A DNA stretch of 64,000 nucleotides from Campylorhamphus procurvoides (Eukaryota; Chordata; Aves; Passeriformes; Dendrocolaptidae). The stretch spans positions 1,518,186 through 1,582,185 of the forward strand of contig WBMV01003343.1 in NCBI GenBank assembly GCA_013396655.1. Reading direction: 5' to 3'. Position numbers and translations under genes: made by a program. Position 1 is the stretch's first letter, and every line of letters begins with the position of its first letter. Shown in pieces: positions 1 through 12,837 of the stretch. Under the pieces are notes generated by a model that saw only the letters and a program-made list of their open reading frames with translations, did not search any database and was not told the DNA's origin.

Positions 1-109
1 CCAGAGGCAGAAACTGGACAAGAATGATCCCAGCACCCTGTTGATACATGACACTCACCTGTAGAAAGGGATAACTGGGCGATGTAACTGGGCAATTACC
101 ATTCCAGCT

Positions 110-1075
110 GATGGTCACCACTTTTTTCCGACTGTGATAGACCTCAGTATTCTCTTCAAGATGTTGTCTCTTCAGCATCTTTGGAAAGGACTTGGAGCTG
201 TACCAAGTAAACTTGCTGATGAAGCTAAACCAGAAGGAACTGTCGACTTCCTCAGGGGCAGAGAGGCCCTGCAGAGAGACCTTGATAAATCAGAGGGCTG
301 GGTAATCCCTCAGCTGTATAAATTTGACAAAGACAAGTGCCATATGTTGCACCTGGGACGGGGCAACCCTGGATATTCATGCAGACTGGGGAAGGAGATG
401 CTGGAAAGCAGTCCCATGGAAAGGGATCTGGGAGTCCTGGTCGATGGCAAGTTGAATATGAGTCAGCAGTGCCCTGGCAGCCAGGAGGACCAACCCTGTC
501 CTGGGGGGCATCAGGCAAAGCATCACCAGCCGAGTGAGGGAGGGGATTGCCCTGCTCTGCTCTGCAATGGGGTGGCCTCACCTTGAATATTGTGGGCCGT
601 TTTGGGCACGGCAATATAAGACAGAGAGCATCCAAAGCAGAGCAACAAAGATGGTGAAGGGTCTGGAGGAGAAGCCATATGAAGAGTGGCTGAGGTCACT
701 TGTTTGTTCAGCCTGGAGAAGAGGAGACTGAGGGGCAACCTCATTGCAGTTACAACTTCCTCATGAGCTGAAGGGAGGGGCAAACACCAATCTCTGTGCT
801 GACCAGTGACAGTACGCAATGGAATGCAATTGGGTCAGGGGAGGTTTAGAATGAATATTAGAAAAAGATTCTTCACCCAGAGGGTGATTGGGCACTGGAA
901 CAGGCTTCCCAGGGGAGTGGACACAGCATCAGCCAGAATTCAAGGAGCATTTGGACAGCATTCTCAAGCACACAGGTGTGATTCTTGGGGTGATCATGTG
1001 CAAGGCCAGAAGATGGATTTTGGTGATCCTTGTGGGTCCCTTCTAACTCAGGATATTCTATGATTCTGTGATTCA
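110..1075 (+). mobile_element. CR1 LINE, 5'-truncated, dead, with intact avian 3' tail
   Basis: CR1 is the dominant non-LTR retrotransposon of birds. This copy holds the C-terminal half of the reverse transcriptase ORF plus the 3' UTR. The RT active-site block usually read as FADDTKLGG appears here as LADEAKPEG, so one catalytic aspartate is lost. It is followed by recognisable CR1 blocks: LHLGRGNPG, ESSPMERDLGVLVDGKLNMSQQC, then after a frameshift near position 475 REGIALLCSAMGWPHLEYC and RATKMVKGLEEKPYEEWLRSL, and after another break RKRFFTQRVIGHWNRLPR. The element ends in the classic CTTCTAACTC...ATTCTATGATTCTGTGATTC tail at 1037-1075. The 5' boundary is approximate, because similarity fades upstream of about 130. 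No target-site duplication is expected or seen. It cannot encode a functional protein. Confidence 0.93.
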
Positions 1076-4000
1076 CAAAAAATGCTTTGTGTAGCAACTT
1101 AAGATAAAAATCCCTTTAGAAAGGATTTGGAGCAAATTTTTCTCAAGCATGTTTGCTTCAAAGATCATTTGTGCTGGTTATTATGCAGTGTTAACTAGGT
1201 TCAATCAATCTGGCAACTGAGTTGGATGGCAAACTATAGAAATTTCTGGATAACCTGAGCTGACACAAAATCTGTTTCCCCATTGTGCTCCCTTTGAGCA
1301 CATGCAAAAATCAATAGCTCAGAAAGCCCTTCAATGCCTCTGTCCCCACATGAACTCTATTTTTTCCCAGCTGCTACTCATTTACCTACCAAGGCAACCA
1401 GATGCTTCCTGAGGTTTGCTGCCAATATTATGTCATCAAAGGTGAACTGATGTCAAGACACAGCAGAGTACGTGCTGAGTTTATTCAGAAACCACGGTTT
1501 GCTTCCCCCAATCTTCACACACATCTGTAGCTATTCACTCATGCACATATTGCTAAAAGAACACCTGTTATAGAAAGAACCATCTCCACAAACTGATGCA
1601 TCCTGTCTGCTTCTCTCAGTACACAACTTCAGCCTTCCTCCCTCTGTGATGTGCATCAGATTTCAGAGTAAACCAAAAATGCTATTAATTTGGACCTACT
1701 CAAGAAGTGGACTTCATCGCAAAGTCACCTCTACCCAGGCTGTAAAGTAAGGAGGGTTTGGAAGATTGTTTTCTCCTATGTATTGGTACAGAGCTGTTCA
1801 TTGCATGTAGAAAAATATAATATCTTGTTAGACAAGTCCTGGGCACTCAGCTCTCTCATACTGCTGCATGGCAACATCTCTGACATAAATCAAGGTCTTT
1901 AAGTTGACTTAATGTCTGTCTTAGTTGCTACACAAAGCTTTTAATGATATATTTAGGATTGTTATTATTTTTTCCTTCATCTGAATTGGAAAATATTTCC
2001 TGGCAATGGAGTATTGAATAAAAACTTGGAGACTGAGGGACTTGGTTGCTTTTGTCTGGGGAAGTAAGAATGTTTCAGCCCTGAAAATTGTGCTTCTGAT
2101 CTCCTAGTTAGTTAGCTGGTAATTTTCTTTCAGATTTAAATACTCTTTAGGATAGAATTAAAATTATACTTTTCAAATTTAGTGCATGTTAGGACTTGTA
2201 AATTCTCTGCTAGTACACTAACTTTGGGGAAATGCTCATTAATATCTGTTATTCTCTTATTAACAATAATCCTTAAGGACTGTTCCGGAAATACTTTGTG
2301 TTAAATACATAGTGATGATTTCCTCAAAGAATTTAGGATTATTAAGGTGACAACAGAAACCAGTTTAAAGCCTTGGCTTTTTTAATTTGCTGTGCCAAAT
2401 CTTTCAGCAAAAATACCACAATCAGGATGGTAACAGTCATCTCCCAAGCCTCCACTCTGCAGTCCTGAACCAATAACTTCCATGTTTCCTGCGTGTATGG
2501 ACCAATTATTTTGTGCTACTATAAATTCTTTCAAAATTAAGCTTTTCCCTTTATGCATGAAAATTTTGACATAATATTTCTCAGCTTTCAGCATTACTGA
2601 GCAACAGCTAGAGTTCTCAGCAACACAGCTTTGGACAGCCTTGCTTGTCGGCAGAAGGTAGGGAAGTCGTTCCCAATCTGGGTACCTGGGGAGGGAGGTG
2701 ACTGTTGTGGGTGGAGGAATGTAGATGATATGCCCAAAGTCCCACCATTTTCCTATGCAGGGAAATCCTTCAGCTTGACTGGAGTCAGAGGAAACCTGGT
2801 CTCTATGCCCATACAACTCACTCTTCAGTCTTGGGGATCAACTCTCCTGTATAAACCAGACTTTTCCTCCTGGTGGACACTCTCATGCTCTCTAGCAAGC
2901 AGCCTTTATTCAGGAACCTTTTTCCACTGATTGGGTATCAGCTGATTGTTAATGGAGTGCTGGGGTACTGGAGAGCTGGATGATGAAACACCAGACCGGT
3001 GGCTGCTCAAACTCATAATTTGTCCTCTCTGCAATGATGCTCCCACACTGACATCCATTTATTTATGTAACCATGGGCTAACTTTTTGTCTGTTTTTTTT
3101 TCTTTTTCTTTCTTTTTCTTTTCCTGAGCCATTGTAGGATTTATTTCCAGTAGGCGTATTACTTGATTAATGATCTTTCTGTTAACACTTGCTCATATTC
3201 CATATGGGATCTTTGGGCTATCTAAATGCACAAAATACTTAAACTATTTTTTTTTCTTTCTCAGCTCATCTCTGTTTTTAATAACAATCTATTTATCCCT
3301 CCTCCAAAGAAAAAAAGAGCATTTTTTAGCTTGCCCAAGCTCATGTTGAGTGTTACGTGTGATTCATGTTGTCACCTTTTGCAGTATTCCAGGAAAACAG
3401 AGCATGGACAGGCTCTGTCAGGAAGGGTTTTGTAATATATTTGTCATTTCTTTTCTGCATAGATTAAGGGCTAAATTTTGTGATGGTAGATGAATTTGTA
3501 GACTCCATCTCTTTGAAATCACACCAACTATTCAAAAGAGAGAAGCTGCTTTTCTTTCAACCAATGATAGTAGCACTTTTCTGAATGCAAGTCAAAAAAT
3601 ATTTACATCAATATAAATAAGCACTGTGTAACTATAAATAAAGAACACGGTAATAAAGTGTTATCACTGAAGTTGAAATTAAAATTGGATCCTGCCAAGC
3701 CCTAAACATAGATCATGACAGAAATCCAATAAGTTTTTTTGTTTGTAGGTGCTGTAATTATAGACCAGGTAAAGGAAAGAAAAGATTATACAGCAGACAT
3801 AATTGGTAAGGATTTCAGTAACATTTCTGATGCAATGCCATGAAAAGAATTACTACTTGTGCATGGCATCTGCAAGTGCATCTACATCTTTCCTCAGGGA
3901 GGCACCCTAAGCAGCACTTGCCTCTTAACCCAGACCATGTCACAGGCTGTATGACCATGGGCTGTGTGACCACAGCCTGTATGACCAGGTACCTGTTTCC

Positions 4001-6107
4001 AAATAACACACACTGGTGTACACTGGGTGACTCCTGCTACGGCTGTCCCTGACCCTGACTCCCTGCAGCTAGATCCCCTCTCCCAGGGGAGCCCCTGTTG
4101 CATGATAAATTAAGAAGCCCTAAGGCAGAAGGACATGTTGACTGTCTCTAAACCCAAGGCACTCATCTCAAATTAAGTTACTTCTTTATCGCCAAGGCTT
4201 GGTCCAAGCATGTGCCCTCCACTGGCAGAGCAGTAAAAGATTTGCATCCACTGGGGATGTGTAAAAGTACATGTGGGCTCAGAAAGGCCCACAGAGATGT
4301 TTGTACCAAACTAGAAAACGTTATATTTTAGTTACCTGGAGTGCAGTCTCGTGTTGCCTTTCTGGAAACCAAGGCTTGAGGCCAAAAGCAATTTCTTGTA
4401 CTTCAATAACTGAAAATGAAGCCTTAAAGAAGAACATGTCAGGGAATTAAATGAGAACCACAAATTTAGCAGGGCTAGTGATTGCCCAGGAGAATATTGA
4501 GGTGAAATGTATAGAAAAGAGGAGTTTTGAGACACAGTTAAGTGAATTACTGGTCCCATCTGTAACATCTGTTATAAGCTTGACTGCTGGGTATTTACTT
4601 TCGAAGAAATCAGCTTGCACTACTGTTTGCTGAAAAGCCCTAAATCAGGTGTGCAGGCTCAATTACTGAAAATGAATCTGTCAGAACAAATCTCAGGTAA
4701 TCAAGGAGTCCTGTTTGGGCTCTCTTCCTGTACCCATCCTTTCCTCAGGGATAACCAAAACCGATGTTCCTCAGATCTGTTGGGAATGAGCAATGCGAGT
4801 ATAAGGTAGACTTACTAAGAAGGTTAATGAAACTTTAAAAAGCTTGCCACAAGCTGAAAATGGCATCTGGGAGTCAGCCATCCACAGGGACATGTCAAAT
4901 GGTGTCTGTCTTTGTATCTCCATTAAAAGAATCGGGATTATTTTAGTGCCAAATAGCAGACATAACCATTTTCAGAAGCACCAGCAGCCAGTGATGGACA
5001 ACACATGCCCAGAGCATCTCACACCTTCCTGCAGTACCAGGTACGTGGTCTGTTATGGTTTCAGTGCACATGACAGTGCATGACAAATGACCTGGAAAGT
5101 GAATGTTCCTGAGGAATGGGCATGAGACACACATTTGCTTCTCTGAGCTCAGTCCGTTGACTTCTGTCTTTGAGTGAAGATGTCTTTTTTCATTAACTAG
5201 ACCTCAGTTTGGTTGTGCCTTTCTTATAGATGGGATTCCCCCCAACTTGTCCTTCCTCTCTATGGAAATGTCTGTAGGAAATTATGCATGAATATATAAA
5301 AGTTTATGGTTATGGACAATGTCAAGAAATTAGTATGCTAACACTTAAAGTTTTCAGACATATTTTATGTGGGTTTAATTTTTTGTTATGGTGATTTGGG
5401 GTTTTTGTTTTAATAAAATTTTGCTCAAGGGACTGCTGTTGTCTGAGTTTCTGCAGCATGTGTTTGCTTCAGTCCCTGCTCTGCACACCAAAGACACATG
5501 GAAGCTCATTGAGCCATGGCTCCTGATTAACTGCAGGCAAGTATTTCAAAGCTCTTGTGAAAGAGGATCAACTGCTTTTTCAAAGCAATTATTTCTGTAC
5601 TGTCCCTTCTGTGAAAAAGACAGAAAAAATGCAGGTATTGCTTTCTCACAGCCTCTGTTAGAATTACTCAGAATACTTTTGCCCCCAAAGGATATATTGC
5701 TCAGATGAAAATGATAACTAGAAAGTTTAGGTTTGACAAATATTTTCAACATTTTTTAAAACTAGGTATTAGAGAGTTTTTTATTTTTTCTTCTTTTTAC
5801 TCAATTTTGGTCAAGTGGGAAAAATTTAAATCCAGCTGCTGTATTTAATGAGAAAGGGGTTATTTTTCTTGCTTTTAAAATAAAAATCCTACTTTCAACT
5901 TTCAATTATTTATCCAGATGTTTTTATTCCAGTCTGTACTGTGGACGTCTGATTTATATGAGGCAATGCTGTGTTTAACCTCACTAGCACAGAAAGCAAT
6001 AAAATATAAAATGAATAGGCGAAAAGGGATAGCAAATCCCAATTGCAGAATTACCTGGCAGGTTCTGAATCATAGGAAGAAGTCAACAAAATAAAATTTA
6101 CTTAATA
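1076..6107. other. Unique AT-rich non-coding DNA, no gene recognised
   Basis: This stretch has no recognisable exon, RNA gene or transposon. Open frames reach at most 144 codons (2382-2816, - strand) and resemble no family I know. It contains a pyrimidine tract of the T(n)C type at about 3090-3123. The wording around 3460-3500 and 3660-3690 faintly resembles old amniote repeat remnants, but too weakly to call. Confidence 0.6.
3090..3123. repeat. T-rich pyrimidine low-complexity tract
   Basis: A run made only of T and C, with one G near the start and T runs of up to 9. It is simple low-complexity sequence and the source of a spurious Phe/Leu/Ser-rich open frame ending at 3137. Confidence 0.8.
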
Positions 6108-6720
6108 TTGATGAATGTGACAGTAATGCCTCTGGAGAGAAATAACAACAATCAACACAAATGTTTAGAAAACATTAATATAGGAAAATATCTTGGGTTT
6201 GTAGTAGGTAATGAAAAGCATAAGAGCTTGCATTGTGAGGAGAGCAATCTCTGTCCCAGGGTGTACAGAGTAAGGAGGGAACTGCTGTGTGGCAAAAAAG
6301 GAGTGATGGGTACAGCATTCTGCAGTGTGGGTAAGGCCAGAGCTGGAGCACAGCATGCATTTGCAAGCCTCGCTTTCTAAAAAGGACACTGAAAAGTGTC
6401 AGAGAGTGGACAGCAGGAATGGTGAAGAGAACTGCAGGTGGGGGGTATGATGGAAAGCAATTCACAGGGCAGGAGGGAGCCCCAGCTAGCACCAGGGTGA
6501 GAGATAATATTTGTGTGCTGTTAGGATGGACCTTCCCTAAATCAGAGATGGTAAAGGGCCTCAAATTAAAAGTGGAACAGCCTGATTTAGATACAAGAGA
6601 AATTACTTCATAATAAGGGCTATTAAACAGGCAATAGAATAAACTGTCTGATGAGCAACTGAACATGAGTCACCATTGGTAGAAGGTTTCCAAGGCGAGA
6701 CTGGAAAATGTAGCAGTGGG
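6108..6720 (+). mobile_element. Very old degenerate CR1/L3-like LINE remnant
   Basis: No intact frame survives, but the order of motifs follows the CR1 reverse transcriptase C-terminus. A block at about 6189-6225 resembles the LGVxVDxKLN segment at DNA level. The stretch at about 6317-6355 (CTGCAGTGTGGGTAAGGCC, then AGAGCTGGAG) matches the usual CTGGTGAGGCCxxAxCTGGAGTA region. The stretch at 6395-6440 resembles the GAGxxxxxAGCAACAAGGATGGTGAAG region. The end at 6638-6705 (GGAATAAACTGxCTxxxxA...AGGTTTxCAAGGCGAGACTGG) matches the WNRLP to F-K-x-RLD region. Divergence is much higher than in the other copies, so it is an early insertion. An alternative is the L3 branch of the same clade. Confidence 0.55.
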
Positions 6721-7843
6721 ATTACCATAAAAGAGGCCTCTCGGCATCGTTTAAGCACGTTTGATCTAAACGCTTATTTTCTGTTGTTTCATCTGCAATT
6801 CTGGGATCTCAGAGGTTGCAAAAAAATCACTCTACACACAGTAGAAGAGGTGATACAGACGGTTTATTAATTAAACCCATCTGCCAAATGTGATAAGCCT
6901 AGACTGTGACTGGGACAAAAGATCCAGCCCTGCAAGCCTCACCCCAGCTGTCCCATCTGCTTTACAAGCATTTGCAAGCGCAGATCCAGAAGCTGGAGGT
7001 GCTGCATTCAAAGTCATCCGCAGAGGTGGCTTTTACCACACGCGTTTGCAAAGAAGGCTGGCACAGCTCCTGACTATTTTAAAACGTTTGCTTCTGGAAT
7101 TCGTAATGCTTGTACCAGTTAAATACTAAATTATCATAAATGCAATTTACATGTTTCCCAAATAAGGGCATGAAAGTGGAGGAGAGGGTTTCTGAATGTT
7201 CATATTTTCAAATTAAAGGGATGTAAATGAGCCTGCTGTTCAATTCAGTGTGTAATGTGTTATTTCACGGTTGTCTCCTTGATATTACAGGCCCTTTATA
7301 CATTAGGCAATGTCACATCCCACCCAAATCACCATGAGATAAAGATGTTCCCCTTTAATGTAATAAAGGACAATGACAATATTCCAACAGAGAAAATAGC
7401 ATGCGCAGTGGTTTGGTACAGATGCACTAGCTCCTGCTGGAAATACTCCACTGTGTCCCCTCCACTGCAACATGCAGTGCTGCGTAGCACCTTTCAGCAA
7501 AAAGCCCTTTGTGGCAAGGCTCCCACTGACACCTCATCCTTCCTTCAGCACCCCACACCTTACTGAGGAAGCAGCTGCTTCAGCTTCCCATGGAGCTGTT
7601 TGCCTCCTAACAGCACAGGCGTGATGTGACGCTCAGGAGCTGAGTCCACTTCTTGCCAGAGGATTTCTGCTCTCCTTGTTTGCCTCATGTTCTTACAGCC
7701 AAGAAAAGGGAAATTACAGGATGGCTCAAAATTCATTCATTCATTAGATGCTGGTGACAGCTGTTCCCTCCCTCCCCAGTCATCTTTAAAGGAAAAGTGG
7801 GTGCTCTGTGTAGTGTGGTTAAAGGCACGGTGGGAGGAGATTG

Positions 7844-7883
7844 ATTTGTTAGACTTTAAGAAAATTATTTGTTAGACTTTAAG
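7844..7883. repeat. 17-bp direct repeat, 23-bp offset
   Basis: The word ATTTGTTAGACTTTAAG occurs at 7844-7860 and again at 7867-7883, separated by 6 bases. This is consistent with a local slippage or staggered-break repair duplication. Confidence 0.85.
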
Positions 7884-10800
7884 TCAATCATTGCTCAGTC
7901 TGGACAATCATAAAGCATGTTTACTTCACATCAATAGGTGAAATTTACAGTGCTGTTCACTGGAAAGTGAAATGTTCCCACAGGCTGAAGGGAAATCTTG
8001 GGAGTTTCTTATTCATTTATGGGGGAATGTGTTTCAACTTGCTCTTCCCTCCCCAGACTTACTTTCCAGCAGACAGCCCCATAAATCTGTTCTGGTGACA
8101 GCCCTTTGGTGTTGGGAAGCAGAGAGTACATTCTGAAGGCAGAGTGGTTTAGGGATAGACAGATCTCATACCTTGCTGCTCATGCTAAGCTAAACACTTT
8201 GGGATTGCTTTTGTCTGCCATGGCTTCAAGGTTTTTCTTGGTGGCTGAGGACAGCCCAGCAGCTACTCTGGCCAGTTTCTCACCTCTCTGCGGTGTCTTG
8301 GGTGCCCACAGCACCAGGGCATTGCAGCTGTTTCCCTGCCTACTGCCACCATGCCATAACCTCCTCTCTGCAGGGGCCTGAATAAAAGTGGGAGAGTAGC
8401 CTCAGATGCTCTTTGACTTCCTCCTGCTGTTTGCACTGTGTCTCAGGCAAAGATTCTGGATCCACAAATCTCTTCTCTCAGCAGGGCAAGGATGTACTGT
8501 GTCCTCCTCAAAGGGACTGACCCAGAGCATCGACTCCTTGTGCCCTTTGGAGTGCTGCCAGAGGCCATGTTTTGGGAAGAAGTGTTGCTTCCCCATCCAG
8601 GAATATGAAAAGCGTCCTAAGCATGGTACCCTCACACCAGGAGGCATGGCGCATTATTTCCTTTACCTCCTGACACTGTAGGTAAGCTGCATAAGGCATT
8701 TTCTTGAAAGAAAATAAGTGGCCTCTTAGAAGCTTCCAGCTGGACAATACTCTCTTGCTGTCCCCAGGAGCTTTTAAACTGAACTGGTGGAGGAGTGGCT
8801 TGGTGTGGAAAAGCTGACCCTCTCCTGTGTCACAGGGGGGGCAGGCTCAGGACAAAGCCATACTGTTACTCTGGGTCCCTTTGACATTCTAGTATTTGCT
8901 TTGGCTGCACAAGGATGACTTTACCTGAAACACAGCTCCTGCTGTGGCTTTTCCAGCTTCCTTTGACCATATCAACCAGCTGAATGATGGGGATTGCAAA
9001 GGCCACAGCCTGCAGAGACACAAAATTGCTTGACACACTGCAAACCAAATTCTGACTGGGTGACTCTGATGTAAGTGCAGCTCCACGACACTTGCATTCA
9101 CACAGTCATCCAGATTCACAGCATTGTATCTGAAAACAGTCACTGCTTTTAATATTGCAATTTTTCTTCACAGCCAAGTTCAAGGCAATGTGCTAAAAGT
9201 GCAAAACACTGAGCGCTTATATCTTACACCGAGCTCTGCCATGAGTTTCATGTTAGCTTTCCTGCCTGAGATGGTGCTAAGATGCTAACTTGGGGGTTGG
9301 CAGGTTGGTAAAATAATTTTTCTGGCTGTAAAACAGTGATATGACAAAACAAGCCTTTCCTAGGAATACATCTGTCATAACAATTTGGTGTGGCAGGCAA
9401 GTTTCTCTGGTCCAGAGGGAGATGTCCCATTTCATCAGAGTGCTCTACCTCAGCAGCAGAGGAGTAAATGAAAAACAACTTCTTAATGCTCCATGCAAAG
9501 CAACAGGAAGTTGGTAAGTGTTATAATTCACAAAGGAGAAACAGGTGAAGAGCATCTGTCTTCCATAATGTCGCTGGGATGGATGAAGGGACAGCATATC
9601 CTCTTGCAGAAGATAACAGACCCAAACCAAACCTGCATGAGCCAAAACATCTCCCTCTGCAAGAGCAAAATAGCTGCAAACAACACAGTGGTTAGGGCAC
9701 ATTTAAATGCAAGGCCTACGCTGGGCTTGAAGGCAAATCCCCCTCAGCTTGAATGTGCTTAACATATGGTGTACTAGTGATGTCCTTGTTTTTATTAGCA
9801 TTTTTGAAAGACTGCATTTGCTTCTACTTCAGAATGGAAACCCCCAGATTTTTTTAATGAACCCATAGCTGGTTAGCTGTCATTCTGATGAGGATAAAAT
9901 GCTTTGAGAGTTATTGACGAAGAGCACTATATGAGGTATTATTTCTCAAGTGTCCTGGAAGAGTTAAGATTTACTCCTTGTGTTCTAAAATTGTCATTAG
10001 TTTGCAAATTCAAAGCAACAAATATTTCAGACAGAACAAAGGCAGTGCTCTTCAGCAAGCACTAATTTCACAGGAAGTTTTAACTTCCAAGATTTATCCA
10101 TATTTTAGCATAAGTCTCATTTGCAGTTATTTCATGCAGTTTTCTGCTTGAAAAAACAGTCTTAGCTTTAGGAGATAGTATATCTTGTCAGCCTTCATAA
10201 TGCATAAAACTGTTAAAGCTATTACTTGACTTAAATGCCTTGGAAGAGAATTTCTCCCCAAAGAAGTTTTGCAAAACTTAAAAGAAAAATGGGAACTGAA
10301 GTTCAGAACGGAATAATTTTGCAGCCTGAATTGCAATGGACGTGAACGGTATAGGCTGGAACATAAAATCCTTATTTCTGCTATTGCAGTGCTGGAAGGC
10401 AGACGTTACTCACTGGAAAAGATGAACATCATAAAGTCCAGCCAGTCAAGAAATAAAAAGGCTGGTTTCTGAAAGGTAGTTTTCTTTCATAAACAGTACT
10501 ACAATGGCTAAGTTATTCCGTAGTGCTGACTGACTGAGGTGCTCAATTGTTGCATTCCCTATAGCAGCACGAAGGCCACAGAATGATCAGGTTAAAGTGA
10601 GCAATTGTAAGTCTCACCCATGAGTCACCATTAGCAATAGCACATCGCCACTGCAGCAGAGCCACCTTGAAAGTTTTCCTCCTACTCCTCTGAAGCGGAT
10701 GCAGGACAAAAGGGATTAAATCTGCTACCCCTTCTTCTTCTGACAAGATTGAAATAAAGGTATCAAAACAGAAGAGTGTACCAGGATCAATGCTTCCTGC

Positions 10801-12818
10801 TTTGAAAATAAACATTCAGGCTTTCCTTCTGTATTTACTGCATTTACCATTTATGCAGCAGCAGGAGACCGTTATTGTGTGACAATGTTCTGCTCTACTG
10901 ACATTACCTTCTAATTATATCTTCATTAAAACTAAATTAGAAAGCGGTCAGGAAAGTTAAGCCAACTGAATTGCTCATTTGGCTGAACATCCTGACACTT
11001 TTCTTTAGAAAAGTGATGCTGGCTCATGCAACAAAATGTTTAATGATCTGCCTCACTGCTGGGAAGTGTTGATTTTCACTTTAAATGGTGAACTTGCTGC
11101 TCAGTCACACCACATTCCTTCTGAATGGACCCTGCTTACTTAAATACTGGCTTAGGTCTAACCTGTACCTGAAAGGTGATGTTGCTATATTGGATTTGCT
11201 ACTGTGGTCTCTTGACATCATTTCTTCATTAAAACTGCAGGCAAAAATAATCTGTCCCTACGAGTGCAGAAAGAACCAGGAGACTGCATTCCCCAAATAC
11301 AGAGTTGGTACCTCCCCATTACCCTTCCTTCCCCTGCCCTATTATGAGGACAGCTATAGAGGGATGCTGGGACAGACACCAGCTCAGCCTGCCAGCGGTT
11401 GGAAACCTCTTCTTCTCCTGGAGGATAGAATGAGGGCTGCCTGCCAGGCCAGCTGTGGCACCGGTCCCCCTACAGGAGAAGGTGCCACACACTGTCAATA
11501 CCATGCAGCAATATTTGACACAGACATAGCTGGACTGCCCACACTCACCTTGCCTGCATGCTGGAGCAGACTAAGGGTAGTGTGACTCCTATGGTAAGCT
11601 TTTGGGCAACCCTCTGTCCTCCATCCATACAGATAACCTCTCTGTGCTTCATGTTCTGCGGGAGCTGTGTGAGAGACACCCATGCTTCGTGTCCTCGTCT
11701 GGACAGATTTGTGCCACGAACGTCAGAGGAGAGCTGAGACACCCAGTCCTTCCGTTTTAACCGCTCCCAAGTCTTTCTCCTATGACCCAGGCTGCAGCAT
11801 CCCCTAACAAATGTTTCTCCATAGCATATAGCAATCAGGCTCTTTGGGAATGAGTTGTAGCATTTAGACCTACCACCTCAGGCATTACCTGCCAAGTGCA
11901 TCCACAAGCCATCTGACAAGTGTCATCAGCCAGATGAACCAGGGACACAGAAATAACCTCTGTGAACCCACAGACACAGACAAAGTGCCAAAATTGCCAC
12001 TGCTCAGCAGCACAAGGATGCACTTCCTCTTACCCAGTGTTCTTGTCATCACAGTTAGCTGGTTCTTTTTTAGGAAAAAATCAGTCAATAGTTGGATATA
12101 ATATAGAGAAGAGTACCTAGAGAGGAATGTGGGTTTTGAGGAACTATTCTACATAAAACTCTGCAGGAGAAAAAGAGAAATATTTCACTTTGAGCAGACA
12201 ACAGAGATCAGACTTCTTATAGCGGAAGTATTAAGGTAAAGTCAGTTTGCAGAGTCTCAGTGAAGAAAACCAGAAGTGAAATTTACCTGCAAACCTGGAC
12301 AGCTCAATATCATTCATGCTTAGCAGCTTTGACAGCCAGAAGCACATGGAGGAATGGGAATATTAGAATCATGGATCCCTTGGTTGCAGTGAACTGATAT
12401 GCACTTACAACTGCAGTTTAAATAAGGGAAAAGATATATTTTTGGTCTGAAAATTGAGACAAAAAGAAGGAAGCGTATGTTAAACGTATGTCTAACTCCT
12501 TGTTCAGAGTTTAGAGTAAGGATATTTGTAATGGTATTACATGGGTGATACAAAGTAGATTAGGCAGAAAAAGAAACTTTGCTGTTTCAGAAACAGTCAC
12601 CAGCTTTCCATTATGCCTTTGAAAAGCAACTTCATATGGAATTTCCAGAGAATCAATGCTGGCACCAATGTTGGCAGCCAGTGAAAATACCACATACATA
12701 TGATGTCTGGCATAAAAGAGAAATCTCAGCAATGTGGAGCACATAGTCCAATCTCTCTTGTCCCTCCACCTCTCAGATGCATAGCTGCAAGGAAATGACT
12801 CCACCTGCCACTGAGGGG

Positions 12819-12837
12819 GACGTCATTCTTATAAAAG
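12819..12837 (+). promoter_or_regulatory. CRE-like site followed by a TATA box (cryptic promoter candidate)
   Basis: GACGTCAT at 12819-12826 is close to a full cAMP-response element. TATAAAAG at 12830-12837 is a canonical TATA box. The two are 3 bases apart, closer than is usual for a productive CRE promoter. No recognisable exon follows, so a chance pair or an unannotated non-coding transcript start are both possible. Confidence 0.2.

Noticed and set aside
6175..6666. 163-codon - strand frame
   Set aside because: It runs antisense through the old CR1-like remnant at 6108-6720 and has no known motif.
11085..11585. 166-codon + strand frame
   Set aside because: No family resemblance, no codon or domain signal visible, and overlapping open frames on the opposite strand.
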